A DNA stretch of 64,000 nt from Kribbella sindirgiensis (GTDB taxonomy: Bacteria; Actinomycetota; Actinomycetes; Propionibacteriales; Kribbellaceae). The notes under the pieces were generated by a model. That model was not told where the DNA came from. It was given only the letters and a program-made list of their open reading frames with translations, and ran no database searches. Made by a program: the position numbers and the translations under genes. Positions 9,206-16,475 of this stretch are shown here, in pieces; the first letter of the stretch is position 1; the number at the start of each line of letters is the position of its first letter. The DNA is taken from the NCBI RefSeq assembly GCF_004331435.1, contig NZ_SJKA01000005.1:62001-126000 (forward strand), read 5' to 3'.

Positions 9206-9640
9206 CTAGAGCGGGACCTGGTAGAGGATGAAGCCCCGGTTCTCGGCCACCTGGTCGTAGAGCAGGCGGGCTGTGGCGTTGGACTCGTGCGTCGACCAGT
9301 AGACGCGTCCGCAGGCCCGCTCGCGGGCCCAGCCGGTGACAGCTTCGATGAGCGCCCGCGCGGCTCCGCGCCCGCGGGCCTCCGGGGCGGTGAAGAGGTC
9401 TTGCAGATAGCAGGAGTCGGGCGACGTCGTACTCGCGTGCGTCAGGAAATGCACGATCCCGACCAGCTCGCCGTCCAGACGTGCCCCGAGCGCATGGACC
9501 TCCTCGTCGCGCTCGAACCTGGTCCACGCGTGGTCGAAGAACTCGTCCGGCATCGTGCGGCCGTAGAACTCGTTGTAGCCGGCGAACAAGCGCTGCCAGG
9601 CGTCGCGGTCAGCCGGCTCGAGGCGTCCGATGGTGAGCAT
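9206..9640 (-). CDS. GNAT family N-acetyltransferase
   Basis: 144-aa acetyltransferase with the acetyl-CoA pyrophosphate loop R89-G-R-G-A-A94 and the late strand/helix around V-Y-W-S-T-H-E-S-N-A-T-A. It is a single-domain GNAT of ordinary length. The acceptor cannot be predicted. Its stop codon directly abuts that of the convergent transglutaminase gene (TAGCTA at 9203-9208). Confidence 0.9.
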   Translation of the reverse strand: MLTIGRLEPADRDAWQRLFAGYNEFYGRTMPDEFFDHAWTRFERDEEVHALGARLDGELVGIVHFLTHASTTSPDSCYLQDLFTAPEARGRGAARALIEAVTGWARERACGRVYWSTHESNATARLLYDQVAENRGFILYQVPL

Positions 9641-9692
9641 GGGTGAACACTGCCATGCTCACAGGCCGAACGCGGCGGGAGGGATAAAAGAA

Positions 9693-9723
9693 CCACACCC
9701 GTCCCACCAGGGCACGGGTGTGG
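9693..9723 (-). terminator. Hairpin terminator downstream of DUF3040 gene
   Basis: Perfect 10-bp stem (CCACACCCGT, 9693-9702, with its complement at 9714-9723) around an 11-base loop, 24 bp beyond the DUF3040 stop. A short A-rich run on the plus strand (9686-9692) reads as a U-tract in the minus-strand transcript. It fits an intrinsic terminator for the DUF3040 transcript. Confidence 0.65.
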
Positions 9724-9747
9724 TCGAAGATCAGGTCGCGCGCGCGG

Positions 9748-10149
9748 TCAGAGGTCCTCGTCGCGGCGGCGGCGCCAGCGGTCTTCCATCCGCTCCATGA
9801 AGCTGCCGGACGAGTCGTGTTTGGTCCGGTGCCGTTTGGTCGGCGGAGGCGGCGGGATGTCGTCGGACTCTCCCGCGTTGCTGATCCGCTTCATGCTCAG
9901 CGCCGCGATGTACAGGCAAGCCACCATCATCACGAAGCCGATGACTCCGATGATGGTGTTGGGGATGATCGCACCGGTCATCAGCACCACGATGCCCAGC
10001 ACGAATCCAACGCCGGCAAGCACTGCCCGGCGCTTGTAGTACAAGCGCACATTGGTCCCACGCATGGCGGAAACGAACTTCGGGTCTTCCGCAGCAAGGG
10101 CACGTTCGAGCTGCTCGAACTGGCGCTGCTCTTCTTCCGAGAGGGGCAC
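9748..10149 (-). CDS. DUF3040 domain membrane protein
   Basis: 133-aa actinobacterial protein with an acidic, Gln-rich start (P-L-S-E-E-E-Q-R), two membrane helices (about residues 43-62 and 64-84) and a charged C-terminus. I chose GTG 10149 because GGAGG lies eight bases upstream and family members begin with this P-L-S-E-E-E segment; an ATG at 10164 would add five residues. Function is unknown. A DUF3040 gene also lies near mraZ in mycobacteria, so it is part of the conserved core order. Confidence 0.88.
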   Translation of the reverse strand: MPLSEEEQRQFEQLERALAAEDPKFVSAMRGTNVRLYYKRRAVLAGVGFVLGIVVLMTGAIIPNTIIGVIGFVMMVACLYIAALSMKRISNAGESDDIPPPPPTKRHRTKHDSSGSFMERMEDRWRRRRDEDL

Positions 10150-10414
10150 CGTCGATCCCTCCATGATGAGCGCGATCTCGATAGGCCGCCTCCAGTCTAG
10201 GCCGCGCCCGCGTCACACGAAACCCTGACCGGCTGTCCAGCGCGTCACGGTCCGGCAACTGCCCCGGCCAGGGCGGTCCCAAACCTGTCTCCTTCGGCGT
10301 GTCGCTCACAGCCGGTGGACGGCAACCACCCGCCGACCGTGCCGGAGGTAGTCTGCTCGTCACCCTCCGTCGCGAAGCCCCAGTTGGAGCAGCAGTTGGT
10401 GCAGCAGCCGCGGC

Positions 10415-11143
10415 TCAGTGGGTCGCGAGGATGTGCAGCTGGGTCGCCAGTGCGCGGAACGCCGGGTGGCGGCTGGCCGCGCGCTCGAGTTCGGCGAGCG
10501 AATCGGCGGCGCCGGGCTCGGAGTCGACGAACGCGGACGGCACCAGATCGGCGAACGTCCGGACGCCGTGCACGGTCTGCACCTTGAATCCGGCATCCGC
10601 CAGCTGTCCCGTGATCCCGGCCTCGTCGAACCGCCGCGGCATCGGATCGGTCGCACCCCAGCGCCCGTCCGGATCCTGCAGCGCGATCCGCGCCTCGGCC
10701 AGGTGCCCGGCCAGCGCCCGGGCCAGCACGACCGCGTTGCGCTGGGCAACCAGCAGACTCAGTACGCCGCCTTCGCGCAGCACCGACGCCATCGCCTGCA
10801 GTGCCTGGACCGGGTCGTCGACGACCTCGAGCACCCCGTGGCACAGCACGGCGTCAGCGCTCGACTCCCCCGCCAGTCCGGGGAGCTCGGCTGCGTCGCC
10901 CTGGACGCCGCGGACCAGCTCGCTCACGCCTTCGTCGCGTGCGCGGCGCTCGAGGGAGGCCAGCGCGTCCGGGCTCGGGTCGACCACCGTCACCCGATGC
11001 CCCTCGACCGCCAGCGGAACCGCAAACCCTCCGGTGCCACCGCCCAGGTCGACGATGTCCAGTCGCGCACGGCCCGCCAGTGCGGCCCGCAGCGCCTCTC
11101 CCACCAACGCCGTCCGCACGCTGCGCCGCCGCCGCTCCACCAT
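10415..11143 (-). CDS. Class I SAM-dependent methyltransferase
   Basis: 242-aa methyltransferase. Motif I is V-D-L-G-G-G-T-G-G (residues 31-39), the acidic loop V-V-D-P-S follows, and motif IV is A-V-L-C-H-G-V-L-E-V-V-D. ATG 11143 has GGAGGG five bases upstream and is preferred to the GTG at 11185. The substrate is unknown; it resembles SmtA-like small-molecule or RNA methyltransferases. The 265 bp between it and the DUF3040 gene hold no recognisable gene. Confidence 0.85.
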   Translation of the reverse strand: MVERRRRSVRTALVGEALRAALAGRARLDIVDLGGGTGGFAVPLAVEGHRVTVVDPSPDALASLERRARDEGVSELVRGVQGDAAELPGLAGESSADAVLCHGVLEVVDDPVQALQAMASVLREGGVLSLLVAQRNAVVLARALAGHLAEARIALQDPDGRWGATDPMPRRFDEAGITGQLADAGFKVQTVHGVRTFADLVPSAFVDSEPGAADSLAELERAASRHPAFRALATQLHILATH

Positions 11144-11214
11144 CAACCCTCCAGCCGGTCCCCCATCACCACCCCACCGCGCCACACCCTACTTCCACCG
11201 TTGCAAGTGCGTAG

Positions 11215-11640
11215 TCATTGGCTACACATTCGCAGCCTCTGGCGAGGCGGTCCCGGTAGGACGGCGTACAGCTCGTCGCAGCGAATGCCGCCTGTCGTGA
11301 ACCGGCACGACCGCACCGCCCTGCGCTTGGACTTGAACCGCGGGAACCCCACCGACCGCCCAGCACGCTTTCCCTTATGCGAGTCACCCCAGTTCTTCAG
11401 CGCCGTGGCCAACTGGGTCAGGCCCGAAGCGTAAGCCTCTTTCGAGTACTCCGCCCACCAGGGCGCGACCCTTGCCTTAACTTGGTTCCAGGCTTTGCGG
11501 AGCGAGTACATCGACCAGGAGATCGCCGGAGTCAGTAGTTCGTCTGGGATGCCGTAGGTGGCTTCGGCTGCCCGCTGGTCCATTACCGCTTTGATTCGCC
11601 CCAGGCCCCAGTTGAATGCCTTACGCGCCGCGCTCGATCA
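11215..11640 (-). pseudogene. Truncated IS200/IS605-family TnpB (OrfB) fragment
   Basis: Minus-strand reading through 11640-11215 gives a TnpB N-terminal region: A-R-K-A-F-N-W-G-L, then Y-S-K-E-A-Y-A-S-G-L, L-K-N-W, V-G-F-P-R-F-K-S-K-R-R and R-F-T-T-G-G-I-R. The reading is closed upstream by a TGA about seven codons before F-N-W-G-L, while an R-Y-R-L-x-x-P start-like segment sits in another frame (about 11660-11690). The RuvC nuclease half is absent after 11215. It is therefore a decayed remnant. No tnpA or element ends were found in the surrounding 11186-11888, which otherwise holds nothing convincing. Confidence 0.75.
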
Positions 11641-11888
11641 GAGGCACCGGCAGGGCAGCACAAACGGTACCGTCGGACCTCACCGCAATCGGCAGTCAGG
11701 ACTCCGAGGTGACTGGCGAGCAGACCGGCATCGTCAGGCATGCGAGCAGTCTCGCCGACCCCACCGACACAAAGCAGCCGTCGACCGTGCGTCAGCGTAA
11801 GCAGTCCATAAGTCCTGGGATCTATCGCCGGAGGCGCCGGAGGACGACCCTCGGACTCAAGGGGAGAGCCGATCACCAGGGAGGGATC

Positions 11889-12248
11889 ATGGCCATCTTC
11901 AGCAAGTCCTTCGACGAGCCGGACGAGCGGCGTACACCGGACAAGACGCGCGTCGACGTCGTCAAACTGCCAGGGGCGAGTGTCGCCCGGGTCACGTTCC
12001 AGCCCGGCTGGCGCTGGTCCGAGTGCATCCGTCCGGTCATCGGCGGCGACTCGTGCCAGGTCCGCCACGTCGGAACCCTGCTGTCCGGCGAGATGGAGAT
12101 CGTCCACGACGACGGCAGCAAGGCGAACCTGGTACCGGGGATCGCCTACGTCATCGAACCGGGGCACGACGCCTGGGTCGTCGGCAACGAGCCGGCGGTC
12201 AGCCTGGAGTTCGAGTCGCTCGCGGCGGAGACGTACGCCAAGGCGTGA
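11889..12248 (+). CDS. Small cupin-fold protein
   Basis: 119-aa single-domain cupin-like protein. Central strands read H-V-G-T-L-L-S-G-E-M-E-I and the later part has P-G-I-A-Y-V-I-E-P-G-H-D-A-W-V-V, as in small RmlC-type cupins. ATG 11889 has GGGAGGG four bases upstream. It has few of the usual metal-binding His, so metal binding is uncertain. It stands alone; a long hairpin follows before the convergent DUF480-methyltransferase gene. Confidence 0.8.
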   Translation: MAIFSKSFDEPDERRTPDKTRVDVVKLPGASVARVTFQPGWRWSECIRPVIGGDSCQVRHVGTLLSGEMEIVHDDGSKANLVPGIAYVIEPGHDAWVVGNEPAVSLEFESLAAETYAKA

Positions 12249-12293
12249 CGCACCGGCCGGCCGGAGGCAGCAATCGGAGGGAGCTGCTGCCTC

Positions 12294-12349
12294 AGAGGGC
12301 GTCTGAGGATCCTGCCCCGCAGTAGGCGCAGGGTCCTCAGGCGCCCTCT
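12294..12349. terminator. Long hairpin (copy A of a shared-loop hairpin pair)
   Basis: Imperfect 20-22 bp stem: AGAGGGCG at 12294-12301 pairs with CGCCCTCT at 12342-12349, and the inner TCTGAGGA and CCTGC arms also pair. The loop reads CCCGCAGTA. It lies between convergent genes ending at 12248 and 12367, so it can act as a bidirectional terminator. The loop and arm sequences recur at 13962-14008. Confidence 0.7.
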
Positions 12350-12366
12350 CGGGCCGGCGTGCAGGC

Positions 12367-13578
12367 TCAGGCCGGTGTGCGGGCGATGACGTACAGGCGG
12401 CGGGTGGTTTCGGCGCGGCCGGCGATCGGGCCGCGCAGATACCACTCGGTGTCGGTGAGGCCGGCGGCTTCGACGACGCTCACGATGTACGCCGGGTCGT
12501 GCAGGACGTAGTCGAGGTTGACCTCGTGACCGAGCAGTTCGTCGACGTGGCTGATCTCCTCACCGGCATGCAGCGCGAGCACCAGCCAGCCGCCCGGATC
12601 GAGCGGCCGCGTCAGCGCCGAGATCGCGTCGGGAAGCTCCGACGCGGCCAGATGAATGAGCGAGTACCAACCGAGAACCGCGGCCCAGCCCGAGCTCGCC
12701 GGAGGACGGCCGAGACGGCGCAGATCGCCGACCTCGAATGTCAAGTGCGGAAAGCGCCGACGAGCCTCGGCCACCATCTCCGGCGACAGGTCGACGCCGG
12801 TGGCATCCGCGTCCCGGTCGGCGAGGTACGCCGTGACGTGCCCCGGGCCCGAGCCGACCTCCACCACCGGGCGACCGTTGGCGTGGGCAATCACCCGGTC
12901 GAGCAACCAGCGCTCGAACGGCAGCGCGTCGAGCTCGTCCAGCAACTCGTCCGCGTACGTCGTCGCGACCGCGTCGTACGCCGAACGCACCCGCGCATCA
13001 CGCTCGTCCGCACCGTCGGCGATGACCGTGTCCCGGTCGACGCTCTCGACGACAGCGGCCGCTTCCGCCTCGGGCACGGGGCCGAGGAGGTGGATCCAGC
13101 GGCGGTCGTGCTGTCCGACGCGACGTTCCAGCTCGCGCACCAGCGGCTCCGGGCGGGCGGCCATTCGCCGCAGGCACGCCTCGACATCGCTCCGGTCCTC
13201 GAACTTGTGCAGCCGCTCGGTCCGGGTCCGCAGCTCGCCGGGCGCCTGGGCGCCGCGCAGCAGCAAGACCGTGATGAGCGCCCGCTCGTCCTCCTCGAGT
13301 TCGAGCTTCTCGTCGAGGATCTGGTGGTACTTCAGGGTCCGCCGGCCGACGTCGGCCCAGACGATCCGCAGCAGCTCCCGATCGCGCAGCGCCCGTGCGG
13401 TCCGCTCCACGGTGCCCTGGTCGTAGTCGACCACCGGATCCCGGTTGCTGGTCTGATTGCAGGCCGTCCGCAACGCGTTCGCCGTCAACGGGTACGACGC
13501 CGGCACCGTGATCTGCTTCTCCAGCAAGCTCCCGAGAACCCGCTGCTCCTCGACATCCAACACCGGAAGTCCGCTCAC
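12367..13578 (-). CDS. DUF480 (YceH-type) protein fused to a SAM methyltransferase
   Basis: 403-aa two-part protein. Residues 1 to about 170 match the DUF480/YceH family: L-D-V-E-E-Q-R-V-L-G-S-L-L-E-K at the start and C-N-Q-T-S-N-R-D-P-V near 40-50. The second half is a class I methyltransferase with motif I V-E-V-G-S-G-P-G-H (239-247) and a G-W-Y-S-L-I-H motif near 305. DUF480 in enterobacteria is stand-alone and of unclear role; it has winged-helix folds, so nucleic-acid or protein binding is possible. The fusion suggests the DUF480 part guides the methyltransferase, which is inference. Confidence 0.85.
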   Translation of the reverse strand: MSGLPVLDVEEQRVLGSLLEKQITVPASYPLTANALRTACNQTSNRDPVVDYDQGTVERTARALRDRELLRIVWADVGRRTLKYHQILDEKLELEEDERALITVLLLRGAQAPGELRTRTERLHKFEDRSDVEACLRRMAARPEPLVRELERRVGQHDRRWIHLLGPVPEAEAAAVVESVDRDTVIADGADERDARVRSAYDAVATTYADELLDELDALPFERWLLDRVIAHANGRPVVEVGSGPGHVTAYLADRDADATGVDLSPEMVAEARRRFPHLTFEVGDLRRLGRPPASSGWAAVLGWYSLIHLAASELPDAISALTRPLDPGGWLVLALHAGEEISHVDELLGHEVNLDYVLHDPAYIVSVVEAAGLTDTEWYLRGPIAGRAETTRRLYVIARTPA

Positions 13579-13614
13579 CCCGCCGACCTTAGACGCTGTC
13601 CGGCCGACCTTTGA

Positions 13615-13643
13615 ACACCTTTCCGGACACCTTTCCGGACACC
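13615..13643. repeat. 12-bp tandem repeat upstream of DUF480-methyltransferase gene
   Basis: ACACCTTTCCGG occurs at 13615-13626 and 13627-13638, with a partial third unit to 13643. It sits 37 bp upstream of the minus-strand start at 13578, where it could be a regulator site, and contains the palindrome TCCGGA in each unit. Confidence 0.5.
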
Positions 13644-13653
13644 ATGTGGCGAC

Positions 13654-13926
13654 TCAGCCTGGTTGGTAGGTGTCCGGGAGGGTCAGGGGTTCGAACGCGG
13701 TGCCGTTGCAGGCAGCGCACAGGAATTCGAATCGGACGCCGGCCTGTACCTCGGATTGCACGCCGGAGCCGGCACAGCGCGTGCACAGGCCGTCGTGCCA
13801 GGAGCCGCCGAACAAGGCCTGGTGCGGCTGCGGATAGTGCGTGTCCGGCAGGTAGCACTCGAGGCCGGTGACGGCATGGACGCGACCACACAGGTCCTTG
13901 CCGAGACCTCTCGATGGTTCGCTCAC
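13654..13926 (-). CDS. Small zinc-ribbon-like protein, function unknown
   Basis: 90-aa protein with paired C-T-R-C and C-A-A-C knuckles, each followed by a Gly- or Asn-rich turn (A-G-S-G and N-G-T), resembling DnaJ-type zinc ribbons. Two further Cys (C-G-R-V and E-C-Y) lie near the N-terminus. The GTG at 13926 has GAGGAG nine bases upstream. A hairpin separates it from the HEPN gene upstream. I do not recognise a named family. Confidence 0.7.
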   Translation of the reverse strand: MSEPSRGLGKDLCGRVHAVTGLECYLPDTHYPQPHQALFGGSWHDGLCTRCAGSGVQSEVQAGVRFEFLCAACNGTAFEPLTLPDTYQPG

Positions 13927-13961
13927 GGTCGGGATCTCCTCAAAAGCGCGGGGGAGTCAGG

Positions 13962-14008
13962 GGGTGTCTGATGGTGCCTCGCAGTAGGCGGGGAACCATC
14001 AGACACCC
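13962..14008. terminator. Perfect 14-bp hairpin (copy B of a shared-loop hairpin pair)
   Basis: GGGTGTCTGATGGT (13962-13975) pairs perfectly with ACCATCAGACACCC (13995-14008). The inner loop contains TCGCAGTAGGC, matching the loop of the hairpin at 12294-12349. It starts right after the HEPN gene stop and precedes the start of the zinc-ribbon gene, the position of a terminator for the DUF6504-HEPN transcript. Confidence 0.7.
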
Positions 14009-14009
14009 T

Positions 14010-14483
14010 CTAGCTGGCTTGCATCCAGGACTGGGTGAGGACGGACTGGGGGTCGGTGGTCGCGGTGAGCACCGGGGTGGTGGAGATCCGCAAGCTGGCT
14101 TCCACCTGGGTGTAGAACGTGTCGACGGCGCGCACCAGGTCGTCCGCCTCGCGGGTGCTGACGGCGCGCTCCAGACCTGCCTCGGCGGCGGCGCGCTGGG
14201 CGGCGCCGGCGGCGAAGAACGTGGCCCACTCGCCGAACTCCGGCGCGACCTCGGCCAGCAGCACCCAGGCGTTGCGCTGGATCCGGCGGCGGCTGCTCGA
14301 GCGGACCGGGCGGGCCCGGACGGAGAGCACCGCGGCCGCGACCCGGAGCGCCGCGACATGGGCACTCGAGTAGCGGATCAGGTGGTCGCTGGTCTCCGTG
14401 GCCTCGGCCAGGGCGGCGCGGGCACGGGACAGCTCTCGGCTGGCCGCGCCGGCCGCGGCCGGCGATACCGGTGAAACAGTCAT
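14010..14483 (-). CDS. HEPN domain protein, SAV_6107 family
   Basis: 157-aa all-helical protein resembling the actinobacterial SAV_6107 HEPN family. Helices around A-R-A-A-L-A-E-A and F-Y-T-Q-V-E-A-S-L are visible. I do not see a clear R-x4-6-H RNase motif, so nuclease activity is not shown. ATG 14483 overlaps the DUF6504 stop (ATGA), so both are read from one transcript that begins near the LexA-type box at 15277-15292. A role in the DNA-damage response is inferred from that promoter only. Confidence 0.75.
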   Translation of the reverse strand: MTVSPVSPAAAGAASRELSRARAALAEATETSDHLIRYSSAHVAALRVAAAVLSVRARPVRSSSRRRIQRNAWVLLAEVAPEFGEWATFFAAGAAQRAAAEAGLERAVSTREADDLVRAVDTFYTQVEASLRISTTPVLTATTDPQSVLTQSWMQAS

Positions 14484-15058
14484 CGGTCGGTCACCCTCTC
14501 CAGTTGCCAACGGCCCGAGTCCGGGTCGTGGGCGAGATCGAACATCTCCTGCCGTCCGCGCCTTCCGCAGCCGGCTTCGACGCGGAAGACCGCTCGCTCC
14601 GGTCCCCAGTCGGCGTCCAGCACTCCGACCGCTGCCGGAGTCCTGTCGTCGAGGGCGGGGAGCGTGGCAGCGGGGCGCGAACGGGGGTTGGCCGCCGCTG
14701 CCACGCCGGCTGTGTGGGTCCTGCTGGGACGGGTCGCGGTCCGGGCCGCCGAGCAGACCTCGGCGACCGCGGCCGCGTCGATCCGGGCGAGCGAACCCGC
14801 CCCGGCACCGCGCCGGTCGGCGCGGGCGTCGTACGCGTAGGTGGTGCCGCTGAAGTCGGCGTGCGGGACCTGGGCGTGCGAGTCGTGGGTCTGGCCGGTG
14901 CCGATCACGCCGCGCTCCCACCATGCGGCGGTCTCGGTCCACTGGGACCGGATCGCGCGGACCCGCCAGAGCCGGCCGCGCCAGAGGAACTGGTCAGGCG
15001 TCTGGACACCGTCCACGGACACCGAATGCACCTCGACGGCGTCGTCGAACTCCCACAT
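14480..15058 (-). CDS. DUF6504 family protein
   Basis: 192-aa protein. The first half reads V-E-V-H-S-V-S-V-D-G, then F-L-W-R-G-R-L-W-R-V-R-A-I and E-T-A-A-W-W, the DUF6504 pattern. A low-complexity Ala/Thr/Arg linker follows, then a domain containing F-D-L-A-H-D-P-D-S-G-R-W near the end. ATG 15058 has AGGAGG upstream. An in-frame GTG at 15238 with GGGAGG could extend the protein by 60 poorly constrained residues; I favour 15058. From memory such genes can neighbour SOS mutagenesis polymerases in other actinobacteria; none is present here. Confidence 0.78.
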   Translation of the reverse strand: MWEFDDAVEVHSVSVDGVQTPDQFLWRGRLWRVRAIRSQWTETAAWWERGVIGTGQTHDSHAQVPHADFSGTTYAYDARADRRGAGAGSLARIDAAAVAEVCSAARTATRPSRTHTAGVAAAANPRSRPAATLPALDDRTPAAVGVLDADWGPERAVFRVEAGCGRRGRQEMFDLAHDPDSGRWQLERVTDR

Positions 15059-15276
15059 GCTCCATCGCCTCCTGTTGATTCCACACGTCTCTGAGCCAGG
15101 AACGAGCCCCGAGCCGGCGGCCCGGCGGGTGGGCACGGGGTGGGGGTCGAGGACCACCCCGGTGCCCGGCCCGCCGGGACCACCGGATTCCGATGCGGCC
15201 GCAACTCCGCACCGGAGCCGTTCAGTTGTCCGGCTCACCTCGCTCCGGCCTCCCGACGAAACCGGAGCCGAGGTAA

Positions 15277-15330
15277 TCGAACATCTGTTCGAACAAGGAA
15301 AGCGTAGCGTCGCCCGCCGACAGTCGTCAA
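15277..15330 (-). promoter_or_regulatory. SOS promoter: -35, -10 and LexA box driving DUF6504-HEPN
   Basis: On the minus strand, TTGACG (15330-15325) and TACGCT (15306-15301) are separated by 18 bases. Eight bases after the -10 lies TCGAAC-ATCT-GTTCGA (15292-15277), a perfect palindrome matching the Gram-positive/actinobacterial LexA box. The box overlies the expected transcription start. The leader to ATG 15058 is then about 235 nt. The rest of 15059-15407 holds no other convincing gene. The divergent DM13 gene starts 115 bp from the box. Confidence 0.8.
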
Positions 15331-15407
15331 CGGTCCGTAAGGCCGGCGCGCCGTCACGCACCCCGTCCGGCCGCCACACTGGAGGCAGACAAGCGGAGGG
15401 ACGGACC

Positions 15408-15995
15408 ATGCGGAAACGGACAGCCGGAATCGCCGCGGCGGCGGTCGCCGTCGTGGTGGCAGCGGTCGCGCTGCCGCTCTTCCAGCCGTGGCGGCTCGTC
15501 ACCGACAAGGTCGTCGACGAGGCACTGCCCGGCGCTGTTCCGATCTCCACGACTTCATCGTCGACGACGCCACCGACAATTTCCGGCGGGACAGAACAGC
15601 CTGCGCGGACAACGACAGCGGCACCGACGCCGGCACCGACGCCGCAGCCGAAGGTTCTGCTGACCGGGAAGCTGATCACGCACGAGCACCGGACGTCCGG
15701 CACGGTCGCCGTCCTCGCCCTCCCCGACGGCAGCCGCATCCTCCGGATCGAGAACCTCGACACCTCCGACGGCCCCGACCTGAAGGTCTGGCTGAGCGAC
15801 GCGCAGGTCACGCCGGGACGGGCGGGGTGGCACGTGTTCGACGACGGCAAGTACCGCAACCTGGGCAGCCTGAAGGGCAACCACGGCAACCAGAACTACC
15901 CGATCCCCCACGAGGTGACGCTGGACAGCTTCCGCAGCGTCGCGATCTGGTGCGACCGGTTCAACGTTTCGTTCGGCGCGGCCACGCTCGCATAA
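15408..15995 (+). CDS. Exported DM13 domain protein
   Basis: 195 aa. It has an N-terminal signal anchor (R-K-R then a hydrophobic stretch to about residue 25), a Ser/Thr/Pro-rich linker (about 45-80) and a DM13 domain with E-H-R-T-S-G-T-V, S-D-G-P-D-L-K-V-W-L and G-N-H-G-N-Q-N-Y. DM13 domains have been proposed to act in electron transfer or hydroxylation. ATG 15408 has GGAGGG seven bases upstream. It is divergent from the SOS-type promoter. Confidence 0.85.
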   Translation: MRKRTAGIAAAAVAVVVAAVALPLFQPWRLVTDKVVDEALPGAVPISTTSSSTTPPTISGGTEQPARTTTAAPTPAPTPQPKVLLTGKLITHEHRTSGTVAVLALPDGSRILRIENLDTSDGPDLKVWLSDAQVTPGRAGWHVFDDGKYRNLGSLKGNHGNQNYPIPHEVTLDSFRSVAIWCDRFNVSFGAATLA

Positions 15996-16004
15996 GCTCG
16001 GGAT

Positions 16005-16475
16005 GTGAGCAGTCATCCCAATGTGCAGAAGGTGGCGGACGCCCTGAAGGCGGCCGGCGCCACCGGCGAGATCGTGATCCTGGACGAGGCGGTGCCGACC
16101 GCGGCGGCCGCTGCCGCCGAGCTCGGTTGCGAGGTCGGAGCGATCGCGAACAGCCTGATCTTCAACGGCGACGGCGCCCCGGTGCTGATCCTCACCTCGG
16201 GCGCGCACCGGGTGGACACCGCCAAGGTCGCGGCCGAGCTCGGCATCGCGAAGCTGAAGCGGGCCACGCCGGAGTTCGTCAAGGAGCACACCGGTCAGTC
16301 GATCGGCGGCGTCGCCCCGGTCGGGCACCCGGGCCGCGTCCCGACGTACGTCGACACCGCGCTCGAGCAGTACCCGGTGGTCTGGGCCGCCGCGGGCATC
16401 CCGCACTCGGTGTTCCCGACGACGTACGCCGAGCTCCTCGAGCTGACGGCCGGTACGCCCGTCACCGTCAACTGA
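16005..16475 (+). CDS. YbaK/EbsC-family aminoacyl-tRNA deacylase-like protein
   Basis: 156-aa YbaK-type protein, related to editing domains that deacylate mischarged tRNA. It has the conserved I-G-G-V-A-P-V-G-H-P loop and K-R-A-T-P-E-F-V. GTG 16005 is preceded by TAAGCT with a 6-base gap, partly within the stop region of the DM13 gene, so it may be leaderless. Its last 8 bases overlap the convergent nucleotidyltransferase gene. The tRNA specificity is not predictable. Confidence 0.88.
   Translation: MSSHPNVQKVADALKAAGATGEIVILDEAVPTAAAAAAELGCEVGAIANSLIFNGDGAPVLILTSGAHRVDTAKVAAELGIAKLKRATPEFVKEHTGQSIGGVAPVGHPGRVPTYVDTALEQYPVVWAAAGIPHSVFPTTYAELLELTAGTPVTVN

Noticed and set aside
15059..15238. 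Extended N-terminus of the DUF6504 protein from GTG 15238
   Set aside because: In frame and with a ribosome binding site, but the added 60 residues are low-complexity Gly/Pro and the family starts near M-W-E-F at 15058.
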